NCBI GenBank assembly: GCA_019009955.1
Contig: CM032231.1
Span: 108,215,001 to 108,279,000 of the forward strand
Length of the DNA: 64,000 bases
Source of the DNA: Riptortus pedestris
Taxonomy: Eukaryota; Arthropoda; Insecta; Hemiptera; Alydidae
Direction of reading: 5' to 3'
The position numbers and the translations under genes are program-made. The notes under the pieces are model-generated. The model saw only the letters and a program-made list of their open reading frames with translations. It had not been told where the DNA came from and ran no database searches. This document shows, in pieces, positions 22,411 to 35,439 of the stretch (position 1 is its first letter; the number at the start of each line of letters is the position of its first letter).

Positions 22411-25400
22411 ATGATGTTTTTCACCTCACTTTTTAAACAAAGTTCTTCATTTTATTTAACTTTTTTGTTTGGAGTTTTTTTGAGCTACTCGTTAACTTTA
22501 TACACAAATATTAGTAGTGGTTGCATTAGTCCAGATGACTACTTTCCTGATGTAAATAAGTTGAGAAAACATAATAATGACGACTATGAACCTCATATTA
22601 ATCTTGCTGGAAAGCCACAAAAGGCAAAGAAAGTACCCCAGAATTTAGTAAGACCTAGATATTATTCTTCAGAGCTAGGCATTAAAGATAAATTATTCAT
22701 AGGGGTTTTAACAAGTGAGAAGACTGTTGGTACTTTGGCAGTTGCTTTGAACAAGACTACATCACATCTAGTGAATAAATTAATGTTTTTTATGGATGCT
22801 GCTGGAGCGGAAAAAGCAAATGTAATTAATTTGAAGTTGCCAGGAATTGTTGGATTTGTTGATACAAGAGATGTTCTAAAACCATTTCACATGTTAAAAT
22901 ATTTGACAGACAATTTCCTTGAAGAGTATGATTTCTTTTTCCTTACTCGAGACACTAGCTATATAAACGCTAGGATGTTATCTGATATTGTGAAGAAAAT
23001 AAGTGTTAGTGTTAATGTTCATATGGGAGGAGTCCAAATGAAAGATTCCTCTGCTTATTGTAGTTTAGGTAGGTCTATTTACGATGTTTTCGAGAACACA
23101 TAAAAATAACAAATATTATGTCTCTATAATTTTCATTTTTCTGAGCTTCATAGCCAGGAAGGTTTTAGATAGCATCTCTGAGCATAGATGCATGCATCTT
23201 TGAAAGTGCTTACTATGATTATTTGATATGTTTATTGAGTTTGTAGCTCAAAGTGGATGTTAATTAAAAAAAAAAAAAACAACAGTGACTATGATGTCTA
23301 GTTCTCTCTGAACTTTATTTTTTATATTTGAATTTACAACCATTGTACTTATATGAAGTATTAATTAATTTTTATTATTTAGAATTTACAAATAACAAGT
23401 AAGAAACTATCTGACGTTGATAAAATGAGTTTGGGAGAAACATATATTGAAACTGTTGTAATAATTTTATTTATTACATAAATATTTCTCACTTTTTTGG
23501 TAATAGAGTATTCAAACTAAAAATTTATTAATTTTGTATTCACTTTATTATTGAATAAGTCAGTTGGAAGAATTATCTACAGGAGGACTAAAACATTCTA
23601 TTAATTTTCTATACAACTTAAAGTTATAAACTTTTAAAAATTCTAAGAAATGTTATATCAATTTTTGGCCTCGATGGGTTACAAAGAAGGCATTAGTAAG
23701 GCTACAATAAAGATAAAATATGGGGCTCAGATTAGCAAAGCTAACTAGCACATGCGTGCTAGTCTTCAATTACTGAAACCAACTGACTGACTAAATTGAT
23801 CCACTATTCTATTTGATAGCTCTATTCTGGCTAGAACAGGGTAATTAACCTTAGTTCTGTATAGTGAATATTAATTATAAAAATAAAATAAAGTTGTTTA
23901 CCCATATCAGCCCCACACAAGAAACTTTAGATTTCCTCATAAAAACAAATGTCTCATTCAAAAAATAATTTGCTTGGCAATTTTGTCAAATACACATATT
24001 ACTATTTTTTTCAAGAAACATAAGTCAATGCTTTATTTGCATGATTTAATTCACTCAAAACTCTTTTTTTAATAGATGGAGGAATTCTAATCAGCAATTC
24101 AATTTTAAAGAAAATACAAGGCTCTTTGGATTGGTGTGTTAAAAATGCTTTTTCTGATTCTGATGATGATAACATTGGAAGATGTATTTTGCATGCTTCT
24201 CAACTGCCTTGTAAAACATCTCTTCAGGTAATATAGCGCTTTAATAAATTTATTCGGGGTAGGGGGGGGGCTGGTTGCCCATGCGAATTAAGATATGGTC
24301 TTAATAAACTTGTTAAACCTTGAACAGTGAATTTAATTTCCACATGGACAATAAAAATTTTGTTGGTCACAAATTCACAGAAATAAAAGGCCATAGTTTC
24401 AGCCTGGCTACAAATGGTTGGCGATAATATAAAGTGCTTGTTAATAAATAACAGATTTCAGTGGTTGTTGATTTTGCTATTTTTGCATTGTTGATTTCGC
24501 TTCACATGCATTTTCGAAAGTGCTTACACTTAAATGCAAGTTTTTGAAGGATTGAATATTTTTATTGTTTGTAGCTCAAAGTGGATGTTAATACAAAAAG
24601 AAAATAACGGTGACTATAATGTCTAATTCTGCTCCCCGTACTTTATTATTTATTATATTATCATAACTATTTTACTTAAGTGTTAAGTAATTTTTATTAT
24701 TTAGAATTTACAAATGTCAAGTAAGGAACTATCTGAGGTTGATAAAATGAGTTTGGGAGAAACATATATTGAAACTGCTGTCACTTATTTCAAAATTCTG
24801 GACCGAAATCTTTTCTATCGACTACATCTATTTTTATCAAAGGTTAGTGCAATTTTTATTCAATAAAATAATTTATATATATTAGAATAGCCACCATTTA
24901 AAGATTGAAACATAAAGAGGATCCTAAGAACTGAGCTCTTCTATATTCTAGGCTATTAACATGTATTATGAGATATATATTCTTCTAAGCTAGATATAGG
25001 TCCTCTTACTAGTAATATTTCTTGAATGATTTGCCCATTTTATTTATATATGATGAAGATCAAAGGTCCCTATAATTAAGAGATAAATTTAAATTTTTTT
25101 GACTTGAAATTCCATTATGCTGTCATCGAACAGTAGTTCCATATTTTAAAGTTCTTCATAGAATTTCAATATAAGAGGGTTTGGAAAAATAATATCCTTC
25201 CTAATAAACTATAGGATGCCATTTCCTTTAGAGCTTGATATGTAAAATGAGAATCTTATTTTTTTTCTTCGCTTAATTAAAAGGAACTTTTATCTTTTAG
25301 TCTAATTTCCTTGGATTACATTTAAATTTTTAGATTGCTGATTTGATCTATCTAGCCATACTTTTTCACAAAATTCTTCAGTTCCCAAACCACTAAATTT

Positions 25401-27881
25401 TTCGTAAACTGAAAAAAGAAAAGAAGAATGGAAAGAAATATTGTTAAAGCTATTATTACAACATTAATAATATTCCATATTCATTTAAAATGTAATATAT
25501 TCTGTGAGATTTATAAAATACACGAGCGTTTACAATCCAAAGACTATTTATTATAGAAAATATTCAAATAAATGTTGAAATATTTATTATGGAGTAATTC
25601 TCTGTTTGACACTTAATCGATTATAACATCTCCAATTATTATCATTTCAGAAATACTTAACGTTACAAACAAGTGTTATAGCAGATTTGAAAAAATCATT
25701 AAATATCAGCGACTTATCATGGCCTCCTGGAAGTTATCCCCCTAAAACTCCTGCTAGTAGATTTGATCTTCTGTCTTGGCAGTACTTTGACTCTAAGAAT
25801 ATTTATCTCACGTCTGATTTTTTTAATGTCAAGCCTCTTTCTGGAGCCGATCTCATTGATATACAGGTATTATTGACAATTTATTTTATGATTTTTCATT
25901 TTCTGGTATTCTACAATTACATAATTATTTATTAAAATTGAAATGCAACAGAATGTACAAAACAGATCAATACAATGGTTACTTCAAAAATATGAAGGAA
26001 GCATACAGTATCGAAGGCTTATTAATGGATACAGAAGATTTGACCCATCTAGAGGTCTTGATTACATTTTAGATCTCGCTTTTAGGGATACCACAGGAAG
26101 GCAAACCATTAAAAGGTACCTATATGTTTCAAATTTATCAAAATATTGTTTTAACATACACATATTTAAATTTTCCAATTGTATGAAACAATTCAAATGT
26201 ATGTTACAAAAGATTATTCCATAACTTTAATACCATAATTTGAATTATCGCTAATTGAAAACCAAAAATGTCTGAAAGCATCTTCTTTGTCTTACTCCAA
26301 GGCTAAATACAACATATTGTTTTCATCGGACTTTTACTATGTCAGATATATGAATAAATGTTTGATGTGACATCATAAATGGACACTCAATGGAGTAGAG
26401 TGATTAGGGGGAGGAAAATACAAAACAACTGTGTAGTATCAAATATTTTATGTAACAAAATTTATTACCAAATAATGTACTACAATTGCTGTTCTATACA
26501 TTTATCACTATTTTGAATATGAACCAAGTAATTTTTTTTTTTAGTTGTTAGTGAACCCCACTTGTATTCATTGGATTTTCATTTCGAACATTACTAAATA
26601 TCTCAAGCCGAACTTAAATGTCAAGTCATATGTGTATAAGTTTCTTATTTCAGGAGAAATATGTAATAGAATTTGAGATGACTTTTATTAGCATGCCTTT
26701 CCAGCAAAGGGAAATCCCCTTAGTTTATGCAGCCCTCGCTTGATGAACGTTTGTTAATATTTAGCCTCTTGTTCCTATTTCTTAAGTATACCCTTTAAAC
26801 TTGTCAATGCCTTTGCACTTCTCACTCTTAACAGAGATTTCAGTTTTAACTTGGTCCGGATTGACATCATCTTCAATACCGCCTAACTTTTTCTTATTTA
26901 GATCAAGACAATGAAGTTACTAAACCAATCAGATGTTGATCCTTTTTCAATAAGTAATTAGTTTTCAATACCTTTTGTGAAGCTGGGATTTGGTCCCATG
27001 CCTTCAAAGCCTCCTTTCGTCACTGGTGTTCTAGGACTCTCATTCCGGATGTTTCATTTATCATTTTCATACTTTCTGTTTAAAATTTTTGGCAAGATTC
27101 TTGTTCGGTTGAACTTCTGTCCTATAGTCTGCCTAATGCAGTTGCCTGAGTCATGTCTTCACCTACCTCTGCAGATCCTGTAACTTCTTTTCAAGAATCA
27201 GTTCGGCTTTCTTTTCTTTGAGATCTATTTTCGGTCTCTTCTTAGAAAGCCTCATCTTCTAACAGAACTGCTGATGTTGAATGATGAAAAAATATGTCTA
27301 TGGAATTCAGCCCCAAATGTGTTAAAGATCTGAATTAAAAAGTTTTAAGCTCCTTTCATGACCCCTAGATATCAATACTTTTTCATATTTAAATCCCCTC
27401 GCGTAAAAGATTTTTTAAATCCTGACACTTTGTATTCCATTCTTGCCTGGCTGGGTAGGTACCTTAGTCAGATCTTTAATATCCCTTCCCAGGTTTTTCA
27501 TCCAGTTCCCAGGTAATTGTATCCACTATGGAAAGAGAGCCAATTCTTTCAAGGGAAAAGGATTTGTTCCTTACTTCATTCTCCTATATGACCAAGCCAA
27601 TTAATTTTTTTTGCCCTCATTCGATCCTGAATATCTGTTTCCCTCAAGGGAAAAAGTTTTATCTTGGGAACTGGTAAAATATATGATTATTAATCAAGAC
27701 GAATGTAAGTGTTTGATGAAATTTAGAATATTTGTTTGTATACATTTATAGTAATTAATTTTCCAATAACCAATCAGATAATACTTTAATATTGAACTGA
27801 GTCACCTTAAGTTAGTCTACACTCTTTTCCATTTATTATTAAGCTATTTTCATAATGAATAATTTCTAATAATTAATCTGG

Positions 27882-27941
<60 letters not shown>

Positions 27942-30900
27942 AATTATTTATTAAAAATAGATTTGATATCCAATAACATTGTCACCTTCTAACTTTCTGT
28001 TTACAGTTACATAAGAAAAAGTTAATGAACATTTTTTTTTTTTTTTGGTGGAAATCAACTTGGGTACTAGGCCATTAATGCTTTCTGAAATGTTCCATTA
28101 GTGGATTCATCCATTAGAGAAAGATCATTTTTTAACAAATTTTTAGTCATTGGTAGGAGGTATATATACCCCTATAATATTTTGCTAACCACTTGTTCCT
28201 CATTTTGAAGAGAGATTTTGTCTAGATTGTTTTAGAAGCTCAGGTAAACATCCTCCTAGAATGCATTTATTAATTATTTAAGTTAAGGCTGGTAGCAATA
28301 TCATTGGAACTGGCTAGAAAGCCCTTCTCACTCTGTTATTGTTTCAAAAGCATCTGGTATTTTGTCCCCTAAACCCAATCATATTATTTTATTATTATAG
28401 CAAGTACAGTTATACAAAATGATTGCCTATACTTTAATTTAAATATAATTAAATTTAAACCTCCATAAGCAGCATAAACCATTATGATATGCTACATGCC
28501 CTACTGCCAAACGTCATATGCCCGAATGTGGTGAAGAGTCAAAATACCTGTTATATTAAAAATTGTTTACTAAAAGTTAAAGTAATCAAATACTATGGCT
28601 AATTGGGACGGGTTATCTACAGGTTACTGCGCTTTCCTAGCTAGGGTAGGACGCAGAATTTTATTTAATGAGTTCGTCACTAAATAAATTCCTATTGCCC
28701 AAGTGAGAATCGAACTCACCTCTCTATTTATACCATGTAAGATTAATGCCAATGCTTTTTCAAGTTTTAAAAAGTCATTATTAATGTTATAAAAAAATTG
28801 ATGATTAAGGTTATAAAAAAATTGACTTTTTATCAATGCAAGATGTAATCATTATCCTAGCTCAACAGCTCTTCCTGATACTGAACCAAGGTATGGCGAG
28901 CCAACATTTTTTTTTACTCTTTCTACTGTAAGTTATGTAATAAAGAATCTTCTGATATTTAGGATAGAAATTTCTAAGCCTCTTGGAAGGGTGGAAATGT
29001 TAACAATGCCATATGTGACAGAAAATTCAAGGGTGTATATGTTACTGCCTATACTGCAAATTGATAAAGTGATGGCCAGTGATTTTATGAAACAATATGC
29101 TCAAACTTGCTCTCAAGCTGATCCAAGTTTTTTGATATTGGTAAGAACATTTGTTCTCTTATTTTTAATGTCATAGTAATTGTCCTTATTACTTTAGTAA
29201 ACTTTGTATTTTTTGTTTTACTAATAATATTTGTGTACTTGTAAAATGGATTACTGTTTTCATTTTAGGTTCTATTATATGAACCTAATGCTCCTGGAAA
29301 AGGACATGTTGCAGACGTTTTTAAAGATATAAAAGAGCTATCTCTGAACCTTAGTGCTAAGTACCATAGAGACTGCAAAATAACTTGGATCTCTATAAGG
29401 GTAACTATTAATTCTGCAAATAGATGTTTCTTTATTGACAATAAAAATCTATTTTATTATAAATATATTTAATTAGGCATTTAAGTAATTATAGTATTAA
29501 CTGTCCTTAAAAATAGATTAATGATGGGTATATATTTATGAATGGGCATTACAATTTTTATATCTAATGAATGGTTTAGCCATTGGTTGTTTTTGGTCTT
29601 GATATGGTCTCTAATCGAGATCTTAAAACAAAAAAGATGTTGATCCACATTTATTTTTGTCATCAATTGACCTGTATAATGTGCATCTAGTTATATTATT
29701 CCCATAGGTGTTGATTATTGTCCTTCAATTGTGGGCTTATAATTTAGAACCTAAGAATTATTGCTAATAACTTCCATATGTAATACATTCAATGAAAAGA
29801 ATATCTCTCGTTAACATAATCTTCGGATTTTAAAAATCAAAAAAATGTATATATGATTAAAAGAGATTAACGTTGTCTTAGATTAAAGACACCCATTTTT
29901 GTTTATATTCATTTATTTATTTATCTGTAGGTTGTTTTGCACACAAAAGAACCTCAGGTTAAATAAAACTAACATGAAATTGTTATAGCTACTCAATCTA
30001 TGGCTCACAAGTCTTCCCCTAGGCAAGCTCTTTGGAACTTGTAATAATCATACTGTGGGACTATTATTAATTACTAGTTTACTATTGCTATTATTTTTAG
30101 AGTTGTTTTAAAGGAAAATGGCAGCCTAGGTGGAATAGTAGAAACAAAGGAAGGTAACTATTTATGTTCATTCTAAACTAAACGTACATAACTTGAGACA
30201 AATAAGAAATAAATAAGTAACCAACACACTTACTGTTACGAGTACAGACTTCCTATAACGCATGGTTGCCAAACTCAGGAGGTCCAAGGCCAACAAGTCC
30301 AAAACCTCAATTTAGTAAATATAGAAACAACTTTTGCATATTGCGTGAGAAACTACATTCATGAAAAGTAGACGAGAATTCATGAAAAACTACATGAACA
30401 TTAGAAGTAATATCATGTTGTATTTTATATTTATGTGAAAATTTCATTTTACTTGGCTCTTGGTTTCTATATTAATTATTCATTTTTAATATCCATAATT
30501 AAACTTTATTGTAAATGTATCATGTAATTGGGTAGACATGATTTCTAGCAAACATATATCCTAAAGGAATGGGACAAAATATATTATGATAATCTAGGGT
30601 TACTAGAAAATCATCAAAAAGTTGGCTTTGTGCAAAATTTTTGGTGTATCATAAATTGATACTTGTGACAACATTCAATTTTATTGTTACAATAATTTAA
30701 TTATAAACCATTTATTTTTTTAGGTACCTGATATAGGTGGAGGTCCGCCACTTCTAGATTATCTCTTGCAGTTTGCTATACTAGATCTTGCCACTAGAAA
30801 ACTATCTACAGATTCCTTAGTGCTATTGGTGGAACCAAATATGGAAATAAGAACTGACTATTTAAATAGAGTATGCTTACTTATTATAAAAGTTAATTCT

Positions 30901-32251
30901 TACCTCACTTTGTTTAAAAGAAGAAAATTTTATGCACCAATTGAATGCATATTATTTTCAGTGTTGTGTGTCCTCTCTTTCTATTTATCTAATATTTTTT
31001 GTATAATTTTTATTTTTCAGGTTCGAATGAGCACAATAGTAGGAAAACAAATTTATAGCCCAATCCCTTTTTCAGAATTTTACCCTCCTATTGCCTATAG
31101 AAATTCAGAAAAGAAGCCAATCCTTGAAATACATAAAAACACTGGGCGCTTTGATTTAGATAACAAGCGTCACATTTCGTTTTACTTATCCGACTATCAT
31201 GAAGGTAGGTGATGTTGGTTAAAAGTATTTTTATCTTTGATATAAATAATTTTTCATACTTAGTTTTAGTAAAAAATAAATAATATTTTCATACTTTATA
31301 ATACTAAAAACAATCTGTCATTAACCTATACTGCGTTTTAGCTGCTTTTCCCTTAAGGGGAAACAGCTATTGAGGTTGTACTCATGACACAATTCAAAAA
31401 ATTTCTTCAATTCTTCCTGGAAGATGACGAAAATTAAATTCTTTCAAAATTATACACCCACACACACATATACACTTGACTGCTCCAACCAATATTTAAT
31501 CATTTCATGTAAAACAAAAGATCAAGGTCATTAATGGTTTTAATTGGATCAGGGGAGAAGGAGTATTGAAAATGTTATAAAACCTATCTTGATGTAAAGT
31601 TAATTTTCTATTAATTTTTTTTTTCATATGTCCAATATTAAGAGTTATTTGTCCTTTTTTTTTTGTTTTTATCCTTCAGTAAGCTCTCGTTTTTACTCAT
31701 CTCTCGTTAATAATTAGCATGACACATATTCTAAGCTTAAATACTGAATATTGTTTTTAACAAATTATTTTGAATTTGTCCAAAGCCCTTATATCCAATC
31801 CAAAGGACAAATTGAGAATAATATGCTAATATTTTTTTTTTTAATTCAAATTTGTATATTTTTATATTAGGAAATGGATGAATATGTATCTAATTGAGAA
31901 TTTTCTATTTATCTTCAAGGTCGGAAACAGCTAAAGCACATTCCATTGGTAAAAATGGACAGAGATATTGTAACCTTATTTAATTCCCAGGATTTTGTGA
32001 TTGACAATGAAAGACCAAGAACACTTCTAGACATGTTCAACAATCATGGCTTAAGTATAATCAGGTCTGTGGACCCTGCTTTACGGTTACGCCGGCGTAA
32101 ATGCATGGATCCCCCGTTGACTGTATTGAGGCCTACACAGTACAATCCCTGTGACTCTGCTCTTGCTACTAGATCTCAGCTTGGCCAGCTAGTTCTTGAA
32201 ATATTTGGTAGTAAGTCATCCAACACCAATCAAAAGCGCTCAAACAGTTGA
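22411..32251 (+). CDS. CHPF: Chondroitin polymerizing factor (CHPF/CHSY2-like), complete, ten exons
   Basis: Golgi type II membrane protein of the chondroitin synthase family. CHPF proteins assist the catalytic synthases in elongating the GlcA-GalNAc chain. Exons: 22411-23068, 24076-24227, 24705-24842, 25651-25866, 25952-26115, 28963-29140, 29269-29400, 30724-30870, 31021-31204 and 31920-32251. All phases agree and give about 766 aa, near the 775 of vertebrate CHPF. A hydrophobic anchor lies at residues 14-32. Family words include RPRYYSSELGIKDKLFIGVL, RCILHASQLPC, PASRFDLLSWQYF, NGYRRFDPSRGLDY, MPYVTENSRVYMLLP and NTGRFDLDNKRH. Where catalytic synthases carry ADDD, this protein reads TRDT (residues 179-182), and the C-terminal donor-site region reads VEPNME. 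Both argue for a chaperone-like rather than catalytic subunit. An in-frame open stretch extends upstream, but no ATG precedes 22411. Confidence 0.93.
23185..23459 (+). pseudogene. Decayed duplicate of CHPF exon 3 (part) with its upstream intron
   Basis: The segment 23383-23459 repeats the first 77 bases of exon 3 (24705-24781); I count 5 mismatches. The match continues upstream through the acceptor TTTTTATTATTTAG and GTTTGTAGCTCAAAGTGGAT back to about 23185 (versus about 24500). The copy lies upstream of exon 2, loses the second half of the exon and runs into a stop at about 23479, so it cannot replace exon 3. A GTAATA donor-like word directly follows position 23456. Confidence 0.85.
23727..23880 (+). 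repeat. Decayed SINE-like copy
   Basis: Begins TGGGGCTCAG like the head of the intact SINEs and contains CTGGCTAGAACAGGGTAATT, a worn form of the body block. Between them the sequence is too diverged to align by eye. It lies in CHPF intron 1. Confidence 0.4.
24843..25650 (+). other. CHPF intron 3, no feature seen
   Basis: AT-rich, no repeat family, ORF or RNA gene recognised. Confidence 0.5.
26440..26750 (-). repeat. Decayed family A-prime copy in CHPF intron 5
   Basis: Contains worn versions of the ATTGCTGTTCTATACATTTA core word and the TTTTAGTTGTTAGTGAACCC module. It ends in CTTAGTTTATGCAGCCCTCG, matching the GTTTACGCAGCCCCTGCGTG end of the family. The (TA)n tract is lost. Confidence 0.45.
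26820..27690. other. Unidentified moderately complex sequence in CHPF intron 5
   Basis: Less AT-rich than the flanks. On the minus strand a short frame near 27260 reads MRLSKKRPKIDLKEKKAE, lysine-rich and then closed. I recognise no domain. It may be a broken transposon or a processed-transcript fragment. The short ORF at 26977-27183 (+) has no supporting feature. Confidence 0.25.
27889..27938. repeat. (TA)n microsatellite without family A flanks
   Basis: Pure TA run of about 50 bp. Neither the GAACGGACC nor the CCGCTAGAGCGG block is next to it, so it appears independent of family A. Confidence 0.75.
28593..28760 (-). mobile_element. tRNA-derived SINE, partial
   Basis: Minus-oriented. Has ATGGCTAATTGGGACGGGTT, CTAGCTAGGGTAGGAC and the B-box complement GAGAATCGAACTC. 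The A/T tail and the outer head are missing. It lies about 200 bp before CHPF exon 6. Confidence 0.75.
29401..30723 (+). other. CHPF intron 7, no feature seen
   Basis: AT-rich with no recognised repeat. The 61-codon minus-strand ORF at 29481-29666 has no supporting feature. Confidence 0.45.
31336..31700 (-). repeat. Decayed family A-prime copy in CHPF intron 9
   Basis: Starts TTTTAGCTGCTTTTCCCTTA with a worn palindrome, then ATTGAGGTTGTACTCATGAC. A CA/TA microsatellite (ACACCCACACACACATATAC) stands where (TA)n is normally found. A diverged core and the A-prime CAGTAAGCTCTCGTTTTTAC word follow. Confidence 0.6.
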
Positions 32252-32755
32252 GACCGATTTGACTGAATTAAGCTAGAGATTTAATTGCCATATTTTAGTT
32301 TTTTTTATTGTTAAGTTCTGTTGTATTCCTTATTAGTGTTTAGTTTAAGGTGTGAACGTTGAAAGATTATTTATGAGTTAGTCTTTAAAATACTTCAAGT
32401 GCCTGTAATGTAGCATTTATTTATATTAAGGGTTCACGAGTCAAATCTTCTCCCAAAGATTCTGGGTCAATCTGAATTGTCCTTAAATTACTTACTGAAC
32501 TTGTTTTATAGTACTAATGTGACAAAACATGAATACTTTGACATTTCAATGTGATTAATGTTAAATAGGACAAGAAATAAGGTTTGGTTTTCATTTACTA
32601 TGGCTATCTTTGAGCAAGAAAATTGCATTACCTATAAAAAATGACTGAACAGAAGGCTTGATTAGAAAAAATCATGTTTAGCCTGTAGAGCTTCATCTGT
32701 AACTATGTCAAACATTTTGGATTGTGAGTATCCTATATTTCAGATTAATTAATTT

Positions 32756-33272
32756 ACCGGGTGGCCACCCATTTAAATACGATTATTAAATCTTAACTAA
32801 AAGAAAATCACTTTATTTAAAATAACACTTCTAGAATTTATGAATGACAAAATGGTTTAACGGGAGGCCACTCATTATGTACAGGTAAAATATTTACTGG
32901 TTTAAAAAGAGCAGTTAAAACTGTGTATCACTATTCGGTGTTATTGCGTTCACTTTAGGCTGTTCATACTTGACTAGGTTATCTTAGTCATTCTGTTTCT
33001 TTTGTTATCAGAAAATAAGGGATCGTTTATTAACACCGTTTGGTGATCGTTTATTATTACACCATTGAGACAGTTACCTTGCAGAGTTCATGGGGACAAC
33101 CGCTTTATGCAGCTACTCTATGACATCGTCCAGTTTAGGGCAAACATCAATTTATAATTACATTTTGTCATTCAAATAAATTCTAGAAGTGTTTTTTTAA
33201 ATAATAAAGTGGTTTTTTTTGTTAATATGATTTAACAATCGCCTTTAAATGGGTGGCCTCTCGATAACCGAT
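32756..33272. mobile_element. MITE-like element with about 105-bp terminal inverted repeats
   Basis: The left arm (32756-32868; GGCCACCCATTTAAA, CACTTTATTTAAAATAACAC, TTCTAGAATTTATGAATGAC) is matched in inverse by the right arm (33165-33272). The arms differ by small indels. The centre has no transposase ORF, so it is non-autonomous. A second GGGAGGCCACTC word lies at the inner edge of the left arm. Superfamily and target duplication are not resolved. It sits in the probable CHPF 3' UTR. Confidence 0.8.
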
Positions 33273-33743
33273 AAGTAATTATTTTCTTTTAGAAACTGAA
33301 TGTTTAAATTATGTACCATCATTATTTTGCGTACTTATACTGCCTTAAGAAACAATTTATACAAAAATTTTTAGTGCATGCCACATTAGGTATCTTCCAA
33401 ATTTCACATTTTTAAAATTTGCGTTTTTTCCCCAAAATTGAGAGATTTGTACTTGTGGTTTTGTTGACTCCTTCCTGGGCTGAATGTTTTTCTTCTCCAA
33501 ACCTACTTTCTGCTCCAGCAGTCTCTCTTCAAGCTTCATTGTGCACTAAGCCAGTTTGGAGAAGGAAATTTGTAGTTCTAAAACTTATTTTATAGATCTA
33601 TCATTTGTAGTATCTTTAGATGCTTGTTTTAACAAGCAATATTTTGATTGTTGAGAATAAGGGCACAATTTTAATGAGTTTTAGTAAATTGTTTTTCCAA
33701 AAGCTTCTTACCAAGGAATTTTCTTCTGGTTGGCAAGTTTCAT

Positions 33744-33790
33744 TTCAGCAGATTTCCTTATACTATTGAGGTTGTTCTCAGGGCACAATT
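33744..33790 (-). repeat. Family A end fragment
   Basis: TTTCAGCAGATTTCC followed by CTATTGAGGTTGTTCTCAGG matches the family A terminal block with half of the palindrome lost. Confidence 0.4.
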
Positions 33791-34694
33791 TAAAAACAAA
33801 AATGATTATAAATAATTGTAATAAAATTAATATATTTGTACTTTTATGATAGCCAATGCATGTCCTGGGTTACAATGCCCACCTCAAAGAAGATTTCCAT
33901 GTCTTTATTCATACCTAACTTAATGCTCTAAGTAAAAGACAAGGTTCAAGTGAGAGTTCCTTTTTTTTTTTGTTTAATCATGTGAGCAGTGAAAAAATGT
34001 CATTGGGCAATGTGATACAAAAAGAAATTATTGGATCATTGCATTTCTTACTGATAATATAGATAAATTTTGAATTATCAGAAATAAATAGTATACCAGC
34101 CAAATGAACAGATTCTCATTAGTCCTAATCATTCTAAGAAAAGAAAAGTTTTGCCTTATGTCATTTGGATCATAAATGTGCCTTAATCACCCTCTCACCC
34201 AATGATATAGTTGGCTAAATTATTGTTAGCATTTTAAGAGAAGAGAATTAATAATAGTGACTTATTAACTATATCACTGACAATTAAATGAGACCTGAAA
34301 GTTGAAATGCTGGCAACAAAATATTGCCTCATTATTGCTCTCTCAGACCACTAAGAATTTCATACCTTCATGTTGCTCAGATTATGTCAGTTTTTGTATA
34401 TTGTCTCTGAAAACAGAGAAAGGTAATATTTTTAGGCCAAAAAATAATAAAAGCTTTAAATATAAAATATATTTGCATGTCCTTAACATGTCTTTCATTA
34501 TTTTTATTGCCATGTTATGAATAAAGAAAAGGATCATGAATTGTTAAATTTATAACAATTGATTGTATATTTTTATATTATAAACAGTTCAATTAATAAA
34601 ACTTTTAAATTAACTTATTCTATGACCTGGTCAATTCCTTTTCATCAGCAGAGACTACAACCTCGTGAAAAAATTAATATTAAATTAAGGATGC

Positions 34695-34700
34695 TTTATT
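34695..34700 (-). terminator. Candidate polyadenylation signal of EAF
   Basis: AATAAA on the minus strand about 740 bp after the EAF stop. It lies roughly 100 bp from the candidate CHPF signal, so the two 3' ends would be nearly back to back. Other TTTATT words exist closer to the stop. Confidence 0.3.
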
Positions 34701-35439
34701 TTGACTTCATTAGCATACACAACAAAACTTAAACACATATATATTTAGTTCTATAACGTAACAGAGTTAAAATTTAAAATAGGATTATTACACCTATACA
34801 AGGGCACTTCATTATGGACATTTTAGTTTGTACCATGTACAGATTATATTCGGCAAGATGCTGATGGTATAATCTTCTAAATACAATCGGTTATTTTTAA
34901 TTCAATTCCCTAAAATTTGTACAAAAGTTTTCTTGTATACTAAAATATCTGTGCACAATATTCAAACTGTGACTAAATTTAATAGAGGATATAAGGATCT
35001 TTTAATTCACAAATTTTCTAGACACATTCCACAGGTATTAACAAATCATTGACAAAAATAAAATAATCTAAAAGGAAGAGAGAGAAAAAAAAAAAAAGAG
35101 GCTTGAGCAAATAGAAAAAATATCACGTTTCCTTTATGGAGATTGCTTCATAAAAATAATTTCATTTCTTTTCCCTTGAAGGTAAACAATAAAAATTTTA
35201 AATACAATTTTTACATTAATTATATATAATATATATCATATTTTCATAAGATTGCATAAAGTAATAAAAAATATAAAAGCTAAAAATCAGAAAATATATC
35301 CTTAAAATCTACAATGAAACAGCAAATGCATGATGATTACTGCAGGGCACTTTTCCTCTAGTAAATTGTTCACAGCAGATTATTCTGCTTGCTAACAATC
35401 CGTTAATTGGTAATGTATGCTGGTAGAATATATACAATT

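Larger units (their letters stand above)
32252..34600 (+). other. CHPF 3' UTR (inferred) with polyA signal at 34595-34600
   Basis: No other gene follows CHPF before the converging EAF gene. AATAAA occurs at 34519-34524 and, in a better context, at 34595-34600 (TTAATAAAACTTTT). An earlier AATAAA near 33175 lies within the MITE and could give a shorter transcript. The true end is unproven. Confidence 0.4.
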
